A DNA stretch of 64,000 nt from Penicillus capitatus (taxonomy: Eukaryota > Chlorophyta): NCBI GenBank assembly GCA_965649825.1, contig OZ287705.1:310001-374000 (forward strand), read 5' to 3'. Of this stretch, positions 47,501 through 58,639 are shown in pieces (the first letter of the stretch is position 1; each line of letters starts with the position of its first letter). The translations under genes were made by a program, and so were the position numbers. Below the pieces are notes generated by a model, which was not told where the DNA came from, searched no databases, and was given only the letters and a program-made list of their open reading frames with translations.

Positions 47501-48180
47501 TCGACGATTGACAAATGTGGCAGATTCGTTATCTGGACTTCTTATCCTCAATTCCAATCGCAGCGTGAAGTGATCTTCCGTTAGGTATCCAAGAGAGGTT
47601 TCCCCGCTGGCCGATGCCATGTGAAAGGGATCGACCTTCTGGAACCTTCTACGCCGCCGACGCCGGCCATCAAAGAACTTTGCTGCAGGGACACACACGT
47701 CTTTGCAATGTATCCATGTCATGTCATCATACCTCTGACCAGATTTCTCCTTTCGTCGCCGTGGTGGACAAGAGTGAATGAAAAGTGCGCTTGCACAGAT
47801 GAAAACGTCTCCGACTGTAAACCAACGACTAATCTCTGCCGGAGTCGATGCCGAGCGAAAACACTCCTGGCCAGAGCGAAACGGATAAAGGGCCATGCCA
47901 ATCATTGCTCGACCTCACCATTTCTTGCCGCCGATGTCGAATATACTTGACTGTATCTTCCGATTCTCTTCATCAAATATAGAGCGGTGTACGTGCCACT
48001 GCGGAAGAGATGAAGGTTAGGATTATGACAGCACGAACGGAGAGGGCGACCTCGTAAACTCCATACCACAGACGCGTTCTTAGCGCGTACGAGTACTCCA
48101 CTCCGTCTGATGACCCGCACCCCTCTGCAGCGCTGAGTCGAAAACCGTAACTTGGAAAAAAACGAACCTGTAACTTGCAT
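41530..48180 (-). CDS. Large multi-MATH, multi-RING TRAF-like protein
   Basis: About 20 or more exons joined by ~45-60-nt introns, probably ~1,800 aa, starting at the ATG at 48180 (MQVT...). Six MATH/TRAF-like domains follow one another: the first reads WHVHRSIFDEENRKIQSSIF then DIGGKKW at ~48.0 kb and ends GYLTEDHFTLRLELRI; the others lie near 47.4-46.9, 46.8-46.2, 46.1-45.6, 45.5-44.9 and 44.8-44.3 kb. Introns fall at matching points, before the first W and after the second. Five RING-like modules follow (44.3-41.9 kb), each split by an intron before [KR]HxCYC and ending CPVC...V[DE]R[VI]; the fourth reads CPFPFC. Between modules 3 and 4 lie ~50-residue repeats (RRYxxAxSAxxKL); the tail has repeated RRCKSA-type motifs. 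RING plus MATH suggests a ubiquitin-ligase or signalling adaptor; specificity is unknown. It could be two genes, but no internal stop or start was found. Confidence 0.75.
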
Positions 48181-48297
48181 GAAGCAACGTTGGAATTCGC
48201 TTCAAGGAACTGGGAAGACTTTCGACGAAGCCGAAAATTGAACAATCGAAACAATTCGGTGCTCGTGAAAACTCGCAGAGAAACCTCTTCAAGTCCG

Positions 48298-48304
48298 TTA
48301 AATA
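48298..48304 (-). promoter_or_regulatory. TATA-like box of the MATH/RING gene
   Basis: The minus strand reads GGGTATTTAACGG, 118 nt before the ATG at 48180, with TGTCACGTCAG ~10 nt further upstream. This is the same arrangement as in both retroelement LTRs. Confidence 0.55.
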
Positions 48305-50036
48305 CCCAAGTGCTGACGTGACACTATGTCCAATTGTCTGTGCCATGAAGCGATGCCAGCGAGGACAAGAATCTGCGTGGAAGCGCGAAAACTGCGAAGG
48401 AGAAGCGTGGAGCGAAGGAGAAGAGAGAATGGCCCTCCAGTCCCTTCCCACGAAGGCACAGCGGTCTGGAAATCGCGAGAGCATTCGGTACATCGTCGTT
48501 CTGTCCTTGAACCAACGAACGATGTCTGACCTTTCGAAGGTAGCGGGAGAGTTGTTCGTTGCGCAGGGGCTGCCCTTTTCAGAACACCAGGAGGTTATCG
48601 GTGGGCAATACAAGACAGATAGCACCTCCCACACATCTCTGAATCCAGCATTGGTCTTTTTTCTAGACAAATCTCGCGGCGGCGCCGTTCGAGCGAGTGA
48701 GTGGAAGAGAGAACAAGGTGCTGCAGACGAGACGCCTCGCACTTGGCACTAAATCATAATCAATGCGACAAGGCTGATGTTCTCTACTCAAATCCCCGCC
48801 GAAAACCATGATACCAAAGGGTGAAAAGTGATGCACCCCCAGGCTGCTGCGTGCGCATGTTCACGCTTCTACCAATAATGCCAGTTTTGAGTTTGCCGTC
48901 ACGCAGCCAGAGGGATCTGCAGGGCAGAGGAGAGCGGCATTGGGAGTTCATGATTGTGCAAGACAATCACAACAGACGTTGTTGTCATCCCATCTGTCGG
49001 ATCAGCGAAACCGTATGCGTGGAGGTGAGGCAGCGATCAACACTGGAGATCGTCGTCTGGTAAACTTGGTGCAGTCAGTCCGTGCGTGTTGGATAGAAGG
49101 GAAAGAATACAGACGAGCAATCAAATGCATTAATTTGACACTGAATTTGAGACTGTGTTCTTGTGTTCTTGCTATCATCAGTCTTATGTGCTTCACTCAA
49201 TGCAGTGAAATGACAAACCAGTTATAGACTCCATCATCGGAAATGATTCCTTACATTCGGCCGGTTCAAGTAGAATGATAAGAACACGCTGAAGATGCGA
49301 ACCTGATTCGACCGATTGCACGTTTCCGCGGTACAGTCTTCGCTGATGAAGATCTTTGCTGTATTCTTCTCCAGGCACGGGGCAACTGTTTTGACAGACT
49401 TCATATATCTGTGCTTAGTTTAGACTCTGTGCTGTGCGCGTCTTTCGCTCAGTCGAGGGCTAAACACCAAGTCTCTACGCTTCGAATAACTGTCTTCCTC
49501 GTCGCTCAGCAAGATCTCCCTCACGGTCTCGATCACTTCAAGCTGCACAGACCGTCGTCGAGATTAAGGGATGCAGACGCAGATGTCAGGTCCACCTCGC
49601 AACGGCACATTCACTGAGCTGTCTGCGGGACACGCGTACTGGACGCAAGTACACGGCCACAACAAGCCGAGACATAGAAGCAAAGAAGTCGCACAGATTT
49701 CGCGCCAAGCACCTTCACAGCGCGCACAGATTTTTCGTGTTACTGACGTACCAGGAATCGACGTCGGTCTTTGCTGTCGTCCTATCCATCGCTGTCCACT
49801 CGCTTCAGGTCCACGTCAGACGCAATGAGGAGCTGTGAGAAGTTTCCGCTTTAGGGACTCCGGCGAAACGATCGCGAACATGACTGACGCGGCCGAATGA
49901 CGTAAAGCAAAGCCAGCTGTCTTGCATAACCGCACAACTTCTAAGCTGCATGCGCATGATTCGGCAGCAGCGAACTGTATAGTCCGACAGCCTTGGCGTT
50001 CAGCAGTCCTTTTCATAGTCGATCTTCTCTGTAGAC
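48305..50036. other. Intergenic region, one doubtful small ORF
   Basis: A plus-strand frame at 48318-48752 has no domain and overlaps the promoter region on the other strand. On the minus strand, 49610-49420 could encode a 46-aa peptide (MCRCE, a 54-nt intron, then LEVIETVREILLSDEEDSYS and a basic tail); support is limited to splice-site fit and composition. Confidence 0.3.
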
Positions 50037-52318
50037 ATGTCTTATCTCGTGACTCCGTTCGAGAAAAAGATACTTTCAAGTGAAAATGGCAGCTGTGCTG
50101 TGTACTTGGCTGAACGACATAATCCTCCAGGAGACGAATGGACGACGCATGTCCGCAACGGTCCTTTTGTCATCGACAGCACAGGCAAAGCTCCTTTACA
50201 TCCTTGCCGAACAAACGAACTGATGATGTGTTTGAAACCGAAGACTGGCAACGCACGAGGCACGACGACCAGCACGCGCCGCTCCTTCCTTCTAGCGCCC
50301 GTTCGTCGTCGATAGAATTACTGCGCCAGCTGCTGCTTAGCTCTTCGCGGAAAGAAGCCTCTTCTGGCAGGTACGCGAGTGCCGTCTGCCGTTCGGAGCC
50401 GACAGCCTTGGACATTCGTGTCGTGTCCAGTGTGGAGGAGAGTCCGACAGGCAACCCGTTAGCTGTGCTGGAATTGCTCTCACCCGGCGTCGTGTTCGCC
50501 CAGCGGTGACATCCATGATATCATTCAAGTCCTTCTTTGCTATCCTCTTGTCATTAGATACATTATTCAGCAAAAGAGTGGTCCACTGGAGCCGCATCGT
50601 CGCTATGGCTACGATTGCAAGACAGGAAAGAAGGTGGTTCTGAATTTCTATCTAAGCCACTTAGATTTCGTAGAGTCCTTTCGAAATCACATCACTCTGG
50701 CAGACGAAAAGTGCATGAGCAGGTTGGGTCCCCTCACTCGTCTTTCGCTGCGTCGTTAACTGTGTGAGCGTGCGCTAGCGTTGTGGATGTCATCGACAAT
50801 CACCTGAGCTTTCCGCCTTGCATCATCGTCGAACGTGGCGACATGCTCCTCTCCGAAATGCTGTCGACGATGCTGGACTGCACAGCCGCCGAGCTCAGAG
50901 GCCAGCTCCCTTCGGTAAGTCCACATCAATGCCTCTATGATCACACAGTGAGTGTCTGTTATTGTAGATTCTCAGAACTGTAGAGAGGCTTCACAGCAAA
51001 GGATTCGTCCATGGGAGTCTGCATCCCGATAACATCTCTTTCTTCTGTGCCGAAAATCGCTGGAGACTGATCGACACTGGAAGCACGAGACAAAGCGGCT
51101 ATCGATTCTGCATCCCTCCAGTCGATAACATATATGCTGCTCCGGAGATCTCAGCGGCGAGGAAGGCAGGGATGACGCATATACGCCTGGATCCGACAGC
51201 AGATATGTGGTCCTTTGGCCTCATTGCCTTTGAAGTCCTCACACGTACGGACGCTACACCCATCGATTCAAGGGTTTCGAGACCACGCCTCTGCTGATTT
51301 TTAGGTTCACGTATTTACGATGTGGATGGCGTGCAGAATCTCGTCGATCCTGTCGCAGCGAGCTCCTGCCGCCAGCAAGTTATTCTGCGTCTCTTCGGCG
51401 GCATCAGCAAAAGCCCCGCGTTCAATTTGGATCCCCAGACGCAGCGGTTCCTGAATACCTTACTTCGCAGCCAAAGGAGCATCCGAGCGACAGCGTCGCG
51501 TGCCCAGAAACTATTAAACGCTCCGCACATTTCACGTCCGTGGCCAAGCTTCGATCGCATTCTGAACGTGCGTTCGATCCGAGACCCATCAATCGCTGCA
51601 AAGCATTCGGATGTGTCTGTAGATGCGAAAGCGCTATGACGAGTTGTCGACGTCTGCGCTTCAGGGAAAGATGATTGGTCGCGTTCTGCAACTCGGGCTG
51701 GCCTTTTCTATAACAATCGAAGAATTTGAACCCTACGAAAGAGAATCCGTCAATCCTAGAACGTTTCACACAACCCGGGCATGCACAGGGCTTATCACTC
51801 AAGACAGTTTTGTGAAGAGAGAAGACATCCGTATTCTCAATGCCAGCACGCCATATCGTTTGAAGATTGTTCCGAACCGGCCTGATGGAGCCGATAACAA
51901 GATCGAACGCGTGACTGCCGTCTCCATCAAGACACCGAAAGGAGACTTTGTCGAACTCGATCACTGGACGGACGACGCTACGAGTGACGATAGAGTCTTG
52001 GCTTTCCTCGATCCAGAGAAACAAGAAGGTTTGGAGGAGCTTCGCCGTCCGTGCCCCTTGTTCGGCGACGTGGATAAGAGATTTCTGCTGGTGAAGATAA
52101 AGATCGAGGTCACGTTTGAAGGACTGTCGGAACCAGCAATCTCTGAGCAACTCATCCTTTGCAGGGTGGTCGGCCGCCACAGAAGACTTCTTTGTCAAAG
52201 GGCGGCACGTTTTGTGCAGAAGAGCATGGGCAAACTCCCCCCGGGCGTTCGAAAGATTGGCAGAAAGGCGATTCGATTCGTGAAGATCCCTGCAAGGCGT
52301 CTCCTTGGCCTGGTATAA
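50037..52318 (+). CDS. Kinase-like protein E (probable pseudokinase) with C-terminal beta-rich domain
   Basis: Secure exons: one ending at 50505 (contains ELLSPGVVFAQ), 50558-50722, 50779-50914, 50968-51244, 51305-51567 and 51623-52318; introns are 52-60 nt. The N-terminal part from the ATG at 50037 is tentative because the frame must change before 50505. The beta-3 Lys is Asn (VVLNFY), HRD is HGSLHP, and the DFG site reads IDTG (Asp kept); AAPEI and DMWSFGLIAFE follow. The last exon carries the beta-rich domain (CPLFGDVDKRFLLVKIKIEV) and ends in a basic, amphipathic tail. Divergent from A and D but same intron plan, so duplication predates much of the sequence change. Very probably non-catalytic. 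Confidence 0.8.
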
Positions 52319-52688
52319 AGCATGCTGATCGATAGACAACAGAGAATCGGCATCGACCTGGCGAATATATGAAGAAGCGAAATTCACGTTTACGGTTAAC
52401 ATTCATCGCTCTGTGCGATCTCCACTGAATTTTTGTTGCATCTTTGTTCCCCGACGAAGTTCATTGTATCTTCTACATAACAATATTGCTTCCGATACCC
52501 TCTACTTGTGCGTGTATAAGCACAGATTTCTTCTCGTGAGATATACATTCGTTTTCCACATTTGATTTAACGAATCCATCGGTCGCTTATGTGCGTATCT
52601 ATGCCTCTGTCACGATAATCGCCCAGTTGTGCTCGTTGGCTATGGTAACCTGCGCCGCCAATCCTGCTGCGCACACCATTCAAAGCAC
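52319..52688. other. Intergenic region, AT-rich
   Basis: No ORF of note. Lies between the convergent ends of the kinase-like gene at 52318 and a possible minus-strand gene. Confidence 0.4.
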
Positions 52689-53130
52689 TCACTCCTCTTC
52701 CGTCCGTCGACACTCTTTCACGTCTATTCTGAGATGACTCGGGAATGTGGACGGGCTTTCCTCCGTTGCGACGAGCGTCGAACGCTTGCAATGCTCGTGA
52801 TCTGTCGAGTCGAACGCGCCTCTGAACGCAAGCATGACCAGACGCTTCAAACAAGAGTTGCTCTCACACAACTGGGCGCCGACATTCGCGGCGAACTTGA
52901 CATACGGTTGCAGAGTTGGACACTGTTTGCTGGATTCGCTCTGCTCGGACAGAGCGAGAAGAGAGAAGAAAAAGCCATTCGATAGCGGCATGACAAGCAC
53001 AACTCGTGGCAAGAATAGAAACATAAACAATCAAGCCGGCAACGGTGTGTTGGCCACCGAGAGCATGAAAACCACAAGAACGGCGAGAAAATAAAAAACA
53101 CTGAATATCGGACAAGCCAGCACAACATCA
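52689..53130 (-). CDS. Possible small secreted or membrane protein
   Basis: The minus strand holds a hydrophobic N-terminal coding stretch (FYFLAVLVVFMLSVA in one frame; another frame also starts hydrophobic) and then a polar, Cys-containing segment (SSKQCPTLQPYVKFAANVGA ... CLKRLVM) ending TGA. Joining them needs an intron that could not be settled, with CTCTGTCCGAGCAG a likely acceptor. No family is recognised. Weak evidence: composition and splice-site fit only. Confidence 0.3.
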
Positions 53131-53287
53131 GGGACATCGAAAACAGCAGCCGCCAAAAATCGCCCTCGACTCGCGGTCATCACTGGCGTCTGCTGTATGC
53201 ATGCTCACAACTTAATGATCCGTTAAGTACGTCGTCAACGACGCATCTTAGCGGAAAACAGAAAAGGAGATGGCGAGATCGGACTGG

Positions 53288-53848
53288 CTACTTGTCATAG
53301 GTAGCAGTTACGTTGTAGGGAGTCGTCGGGTTGAGGGTTCCGTTGATAGTACGCAGTCCAGTACCCGCCATGCTGGTCGGGTCAAGCACGGAAAAGAGGA
53401 ACGAAAAGACTATGTTCTGACTTGGTATGATGAGGGAACCCGCGTACACACATGTCGTCTCGTTGAATTGTGCCACCGAGGTGAAAGGAGTCGAAGGGGG
53501 CGGCGGCCAAATCGGAAGAATAACGTACCCCGTCCCTGCGATGTGTTAGCGTGAGCGAATATGAGAGCTGTGAATACCGTTATAGATGCCTTCGGCCACG
53601 GCGGATATGTCGACGTGGTACTCAAGAGGGTCTCCCGCGGCTTGCCCTGTCCAATTCCCATTTTTCGGAGGTTCGCATGGCGGTGCGTTGAGCTCGGCAG
53701 ATCCCGAAGCCCTTGAAACCTTCACCTCATCTACTACGTACGCTTCCGCAGCCGTCCAGAAGGCGGCGGTCGTTACGAGGGCGACGATGAAAACTACACA
53801 CAGATAAGGATGCCTTGTCGGGTTGGACAGCACAAGGTGCTGTGACAT
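53288..53848 (-). CDS. Small membrane-anchored, N-glycosylation-rich protein
   Basis: Exons 53848-53578 and 53535-53288 on the minus strand with a 42-nt intron. The ATG at 53848 (MSQHLVLSNPTRHPY) is preferred; the frame runs further up only with a non-ATG start, and a TATA box lies ~160 nt upstream. Residues ~13-37 (LCVVFIVALVTTAAFW) form a single hydrophobic segment, a signal peptide or anchor. The rest, ~150 aa, is extracellular-like with NWT, NET, NGT and NVT sequons, several Pro runs and few Cys, and ends YNVTATYDK. No domain is recognised. It is likely a surface or secreted protein; function unknown. Confidence 0.65.
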
Positions 53849-54006
53849 TCGCCTTACGTTTGAGAAGGGCCATGGCGGTCGTTTTCGAACAGATCTTTCG
53901 CGAGACAGCTGTGCTGTGAGAAACGGCAGAAGTGTTCGGTCTTCGAGGCGGAGAAGAAAGACGAACACGCGTTTGAGGTTCAGACGTGAGGACACCTCCG
54001 TCGGAG

Positions 54007-54014
54007 TTTATATA
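54007..54014 (-). promoter_or_regulatory. TATA box
   Basis: The minus strand reads CTATATAAAC, ~160 nt upstream of the ATG at 53848. Confidence 0.5.
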
Positions 54015-54905
54015 GCAGTCATGACTAATTGTTACGTGTGTTGCACGTGGTCGACATGCAAGGTCGGGCGACGAAGAAACCACATGAACGTGCTGTCATC
54101 CACGCATGCTGTGGCTGTGCGATTCGAACTGAAGGGACACTTCTTCCGCCAGTAGGCAACGCAACATGCTTCCCGACGTGCGCTGACCCCCAGCTACGAC
54201 ACCAGGAAGCTAAACGCTCTGTCTAGAGGTGATTTTCTCTTACCTGATCCCATATGAGAAAGATAGATGCAGAGAAGTGCATCCCTTCGAGCCAAAACTG
54301 CCGCAAAATGCTTCTTTAGCACTGAAGATTCAGACAGAGCTATACAGACTTACCTCTAAGATGAGCAGCAATGATGCATCTGTCATGTCAAGAGTACGTT
54401 TGCCTTCTATACTAAGTGTGTCTGCGCATAGGAGCATGCGTCATGTGAGAAGTTTATTGACTGCACGGATACTGCTTGATGGTGATCAGGTGATGCCGCA
54501 TTCAGCTGCAGAGACTCAAGAGTGAGACGCAGAAGATGCTGCTTTTCTGCTGCTCGTGCGCCAGTCTGCAAGGCAGAGATTAAGAGGAGATGTTGCTCGG
54601 TAAATGCCTGCTTGTGTCAAAATCTCTGAGACATTTCTCAAGTTTGCATCGAACAAGGCGCCAGACAAGTCGGAGACAGAGAGCGTGATCACGTCAGTTT
54701 GAAAGGGTTCACACTTTGCCGTGACCACTGCAGTGTAAACATACCCTCGTTCTCGCTTGCATCGTCTCCGATAGCTTCGACAGACCTGTCACATCACAGC
54801 TACCTCCGATGGCGTACAGTTAGTCGTCCATTCGCGTTTAAACAACGTGTTTCGTATCCAACCGCGATATGCTTACTCGTATATTTCGCCGAAGTAACTT
54901 GGGCA
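54015..54905. other. Intergenic region
   Basis: Two overlapping opposite frames (54229-54525 + and 54516-54728 -) have no domain or paralog. TCACATC occurs near 54795, ~110 nt before the next start codon. Confidence 0.4.
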
Positions 54906-56238
54906 ATGCATTTCTTCGTTATCCTGGCGCGCTTCATCGTAGAGCCCTCTACTGGAACAGCACAACACAGCCGTGGAAGAAAATTCGGCTATTTGCTAAA
55001 GAGATGTTTCCGTAGCCGCCGCTCGTCATCTTCACACCGTCTGTCTTTTCGACACTCGCGGCGCCGGCCCAACCGTTGTTTTTTTACAGGAAATTCCACT
55101 TCCAACCACACGCCAGACACCGTCGACGCTAGCAATTCTGAAGGCCGAAGTCGTCGAGCAGAGGTTCGACGCGGATGTCGGAATGGAGTCGCCGAATCTT
55201 CGGAAACGAACGCTCAAAACGACGCGCCTCCGGAGAACAGCGCTCCGATGACATCATCTCCGTCGAACGACATTCCGCCGCCCACCGACGAACCTCCTGT
55301 CGCCAACGACACGGAACAGGACGCGGCACAGGCGTCGACGCAAAGCGGTGCATCCCGTTTCGTTTGTTTGATGGATGGCCTCGGTTGTCTCTACTAGGTA
55401 GTCTCCAACCTGGTGGTACCTCAGCGAGCCATGCAGAAGGATCCCAGAGCCGCGCAGACGTGATCGTGCTTCTGCTCTCTCACACATGTCACTCTAAACA
55501 GGTGGCGTTCGTTGGCAGGTATCTTCTGGCGGGTTACTATTCGGTCAGGAACACATCACTGCTGAGGGGTTGTGGGAGCTGTTCAAGGAGACACTGAAGA
55601 TCGAGCCGACGGTGTACGTCTTTACAAAGGACAGTGACGTAAAGGACGATTTTTCGCAGCGAGCAGCACATCTCGCGCAGTCTTTCTCAGATAAGCGCCT
55701 CGAAGATGCCCGCGTCTTCGTGAGAAAGACAGGGAGCTTTGGACGGCTCGTCCTCTCGTGCGAGAACGCAAACTGTTTCGACATTGCGGTGCGGGTAACG
55801 AATGTGACCGTCCGAATCAAACAGGCAGGAGATCTGGCACAGCCTCTCGATTTCGAGCACGATTCAGTGTCGAAGCCGCGGAAGATTGTGATCCCCCTGG
55901 ACGGCGACGTCTTTGGGTGCAAAGCTATGAACACACCCTGTCTAGAAGGCCGCGCCGTTGAAGACAAGTATGTGAAGATGGTGGTTCAGGTCAGCTTCGT
56001 CGTCGGAGAGAACGAAGACGCCGAGGGAACTAAAGCGATTCCGATATACTTCAAGATCCACAGCGGATGTCTTCAGGAGCGTCTGGTGCTGCGATGGAAG
56101 CATCTCAAGGAGAAAGTTCCGCAGGTTTTCAGGGCGGCGACCCAGGCTACGGAAAATGCGACGCGCGGCCGCATCTGGTCGCCAGCAACCAGGGGAATGA
56201 CGGGGACAGGTCGACGGCCAGCTGGCGGAAACCCATAG
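54906..56238 (+). CDS. Ser/Thr-rich protein with family beta-rich domain, copy 1
   Basis: Exons 54906-55038, 55090-55347, 55398-55459 and 55519-56238; introns 50-59 nt at the same places as in the genes at 57329 and 60651. A short basic N-terminus (MHFFVILARF ... CFRSRRSSSSH) leads into a disordered, Ser/Pro/Asn-rich region (~100 aa). The last exon starts VSSGG and holds the conserved domain: VFTKDSDVKDDF, FGRLVLSC, then DKYVKMVVQVSF, and a helical C-terminus. The domain shares its pattern with the last exon of the kinase-like genes, but no kinase lobe is present. TAG stop. It is more diverged than copies 2 and 3 are from each other. Function unknown. Confidence 0.75.
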
Positions 56239-57328
56239 GGATTCATTGTGGCGCGCGCACTGTCTCGATTGTGGCGCAGACGGGAGGCGGCAGGACGCGA
56301 TCTGCTATGCTGCATAAATTGCTGTACAAAACGCGATCCGTGCGATGCTCCGATCGCCATCTCACGCACTCTTCGAAGAATTCAGCACGGTGTCCACGCA
56401 TCTATCTGTCGCTCTGTACAGAAGACAGTGATGTGTGATGCCTCATTGGTGTGACATCGGATCTCAGACGGCATCTGTTTTCGTGACTACGGCACAACCG
56501 TTCTCCCCGTTATCACATTTCGCATCGAAGATATCATTATTTCCTTGCACATTTGATGATCTTCTGTCGCAAGATCGAATCCGACTTGGTCATTCATGAG
56601 TTTTTCGTGCGTCCCGAGTTAAGCTCACATGTCCGTAAAGTCGTTTCCCATCCCGACAGATGCTCACGTTGTATAAAAGCGCATCACGAATCCAGTCACA
56701 CTATCATGTCTCTTCGTATACATTGTTTGTGTAGTCGTCACACTCCGTCTGTGGTTTGTCTTAATGTGCGCAGCTGGGCTGATTGTTGATGCGCGTGCGA
56801 TCTCTCAGAGATGCAAAAGACACAGCCGATGACGGATGGGTCCATCCATTCCCTGCAGCGCAACGCCTCTTTTTTAGCGTTCCTTACTTCGGCAGTGCGC
56901 TCTGTTCACAAAACGCAGTACTTAATACATCTGTGGAATACCGTCGACATCCTTTCCACCGTTTTCGTAACGATCCGTGCACAGTGAAAAATAGAATCGG
57001 ACTTTGCAACAGGTCGTAACAATGGCAATGTACTTAACGGGTCTATTTTCTTAAGGGCCACAGTCGATGCATTGCATCTATCGGAATAACACAACAACAG
57101 AAGCGGAGCCTGTTCGCAACCATAGCAAACGCTTGCCAAGCACCACTTATCCACCCGCGTAAAAGCTGAATGCGCTGTTCTTTACGCCATCGTTCTTTCA
57201 GAAGACACCGCTACTGTATCGTGCACGCAAGTCCATTTGTCTATTTAATCGAATTCAGAAGCGTCTTTATATTCAGCAAGAAACGTGTGGCGATAATTTT
57301 TCCGTTGTGGCAAATTTCCTTCGAGAGG
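56239..57328. other. Intergenic region; duplication unit 1 begins
   Basis: No supported gene. From ~56870 the sequence matches ~60300 onward, marking the left side of the tandem segmental duplication. Confidence 0.5.
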
Positions 57329-58639
57329 GATGCGTTATATCCTAGGTCGATTCTTCCAGATAAAGGGCAGTTCCCGCCGAAGGCCGCTGCATTCCCCTCC
57401 CTCAGCGCTATTCCCACACCGTTTGCCTTTTTAACGCGCACGCCCTTCGTTCAAATGCGTTTCTTTGCGCAGCAACCAGCAGCCGATTCTCGGACCTGTC
57501 GGCGTTGGCGGAGGCAGACAACCACGAAGGTTCACGATGTCGGATACACAATGAACGTAAATGTCTCGTGAATCTCGCAGAACTGCCAACGACAGGCGCC
57601 GCGCAAAGCGTAGTGAGACGAAGTGCCTCGTTGGACGACGATATTCGAACGACCGAAGCTCTGGCGGGCGATACCTCTCTCCTGAACAATGTTGCGCGGA
57701 ACGCAGTTTCGACCTTTAGAGAAGCAAACAGTGCGTTCCTTCTCGCTTCGCAAGTCCACACTTCATTGGTTGCGTCCCCTTTAGCTCATGGATATGCCAT
57801 TGACGCGGACGCGGTTCAGTCACCGCCTCAAGGAAATGCGGTACGACTCCAGAGGCCCCTTATGATCATTCCCTCTAATATGAAAGCATTTTTAGGCTTC
57901 TTCTGGAGGCGGATCGTCAACAGGACGTCCATTCACTCAGATCATCGCGAATGAGGTTGTCAAGATTGTTCTCGATCCCAGTCTACACCTCTTCACGAAA
58001 GACAGCAATCACGAGGACGACTTCTGCAAGAGAAAGGCAAGAGAGGCTTGCCGGCTGAATGATCGAAACTTCCCCGGCGCCTACGTATGTCGAACAAATA
58101 TCGGCGACATTGGAAGACTCGTTCTGCATTATCGCATACATAGCTGTCAGACGCCAAGAGACTGTCAGATACCGGAATGCTGCGACATCCCTTTGCGAGC
58201 TACTGGCGTGGCGATTAAGATCAATAGACATCCTTGGCAGAACTCACTGGAGTTCGAACAAGGTCTGAACTCAGAGAATCGGCGGGTAATCGTGGCGCAT
58301 CTTACCAAAGACGCTTTCGGAGTCGAAGACATGCGCACGCCCTCGCGTAGACGTAGAGGCAATCTGTCAGAAAAGTATGTCCATATACGCGTCAGGGTCG
58401 ATTTTGGCATCGGCGAAGGAGAGTCGTGTGTCGGGACAACAGTAGAAACCGAGATGCGCTGCAGAGTCTGCTGCGGAGATTTTTTGAGATTGGGCAGACG
58501 ACTCGTCTCAGGAATGCATGTCCGTCTGCCACAAGTAGCGAGAGACGTCGCCACGTATGTCGATGAAAAGACGCGTGCCATCTGGCGATTGCCAAAGAAT
58601 GTGATCAGGTGGCGTCCCCGACGGGAGGAGGCATCGTGA
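57329..58639 (+). CDS. Ser/Thr-rich protein with family beta-rich domain, copy 2
   Basis: Exons 57329-57420, 57473-57730, 57785-57840 and 57896-58639; all introns 52-55 nt and all joins in frame. The start MRYILGRFFQIKGSSRRR matches the short basic N-termini of copies 1 and 3. A polar, Ser/Thr/Ala-rich middle is followed by ASSGGGSSTG and the domain: LFTKDSNHEDDF, GDIGRLVLHYRI, a Cys cluster (SCQTPRDCQIPECC) and EKYVHIRVRVDF. A basic helical tail ends the protein (WRPRREEAS). The Cys cluster is shared with copy 3 but not copy 1, and could bind metal or form disulphides. No known enzyme motif. Confidence 0.8.

Noticed and set aside
47880-47945. In-frame TGA after GGKKW in the first MATH domain, suggesting a pseudogene or altered code
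   Set aside because: A 52-nt GTGAGG...GGCCAG intron begins within that codon; removing it gives a normal MATH continuation. Other genes here use TGA as a true stop.
48080-48742. Minus-strand 220-aa open frame
   Set aside because: It reads through the TATTTAA promoter and across the first splice junctions of the MATH/RING gene and has no domain.
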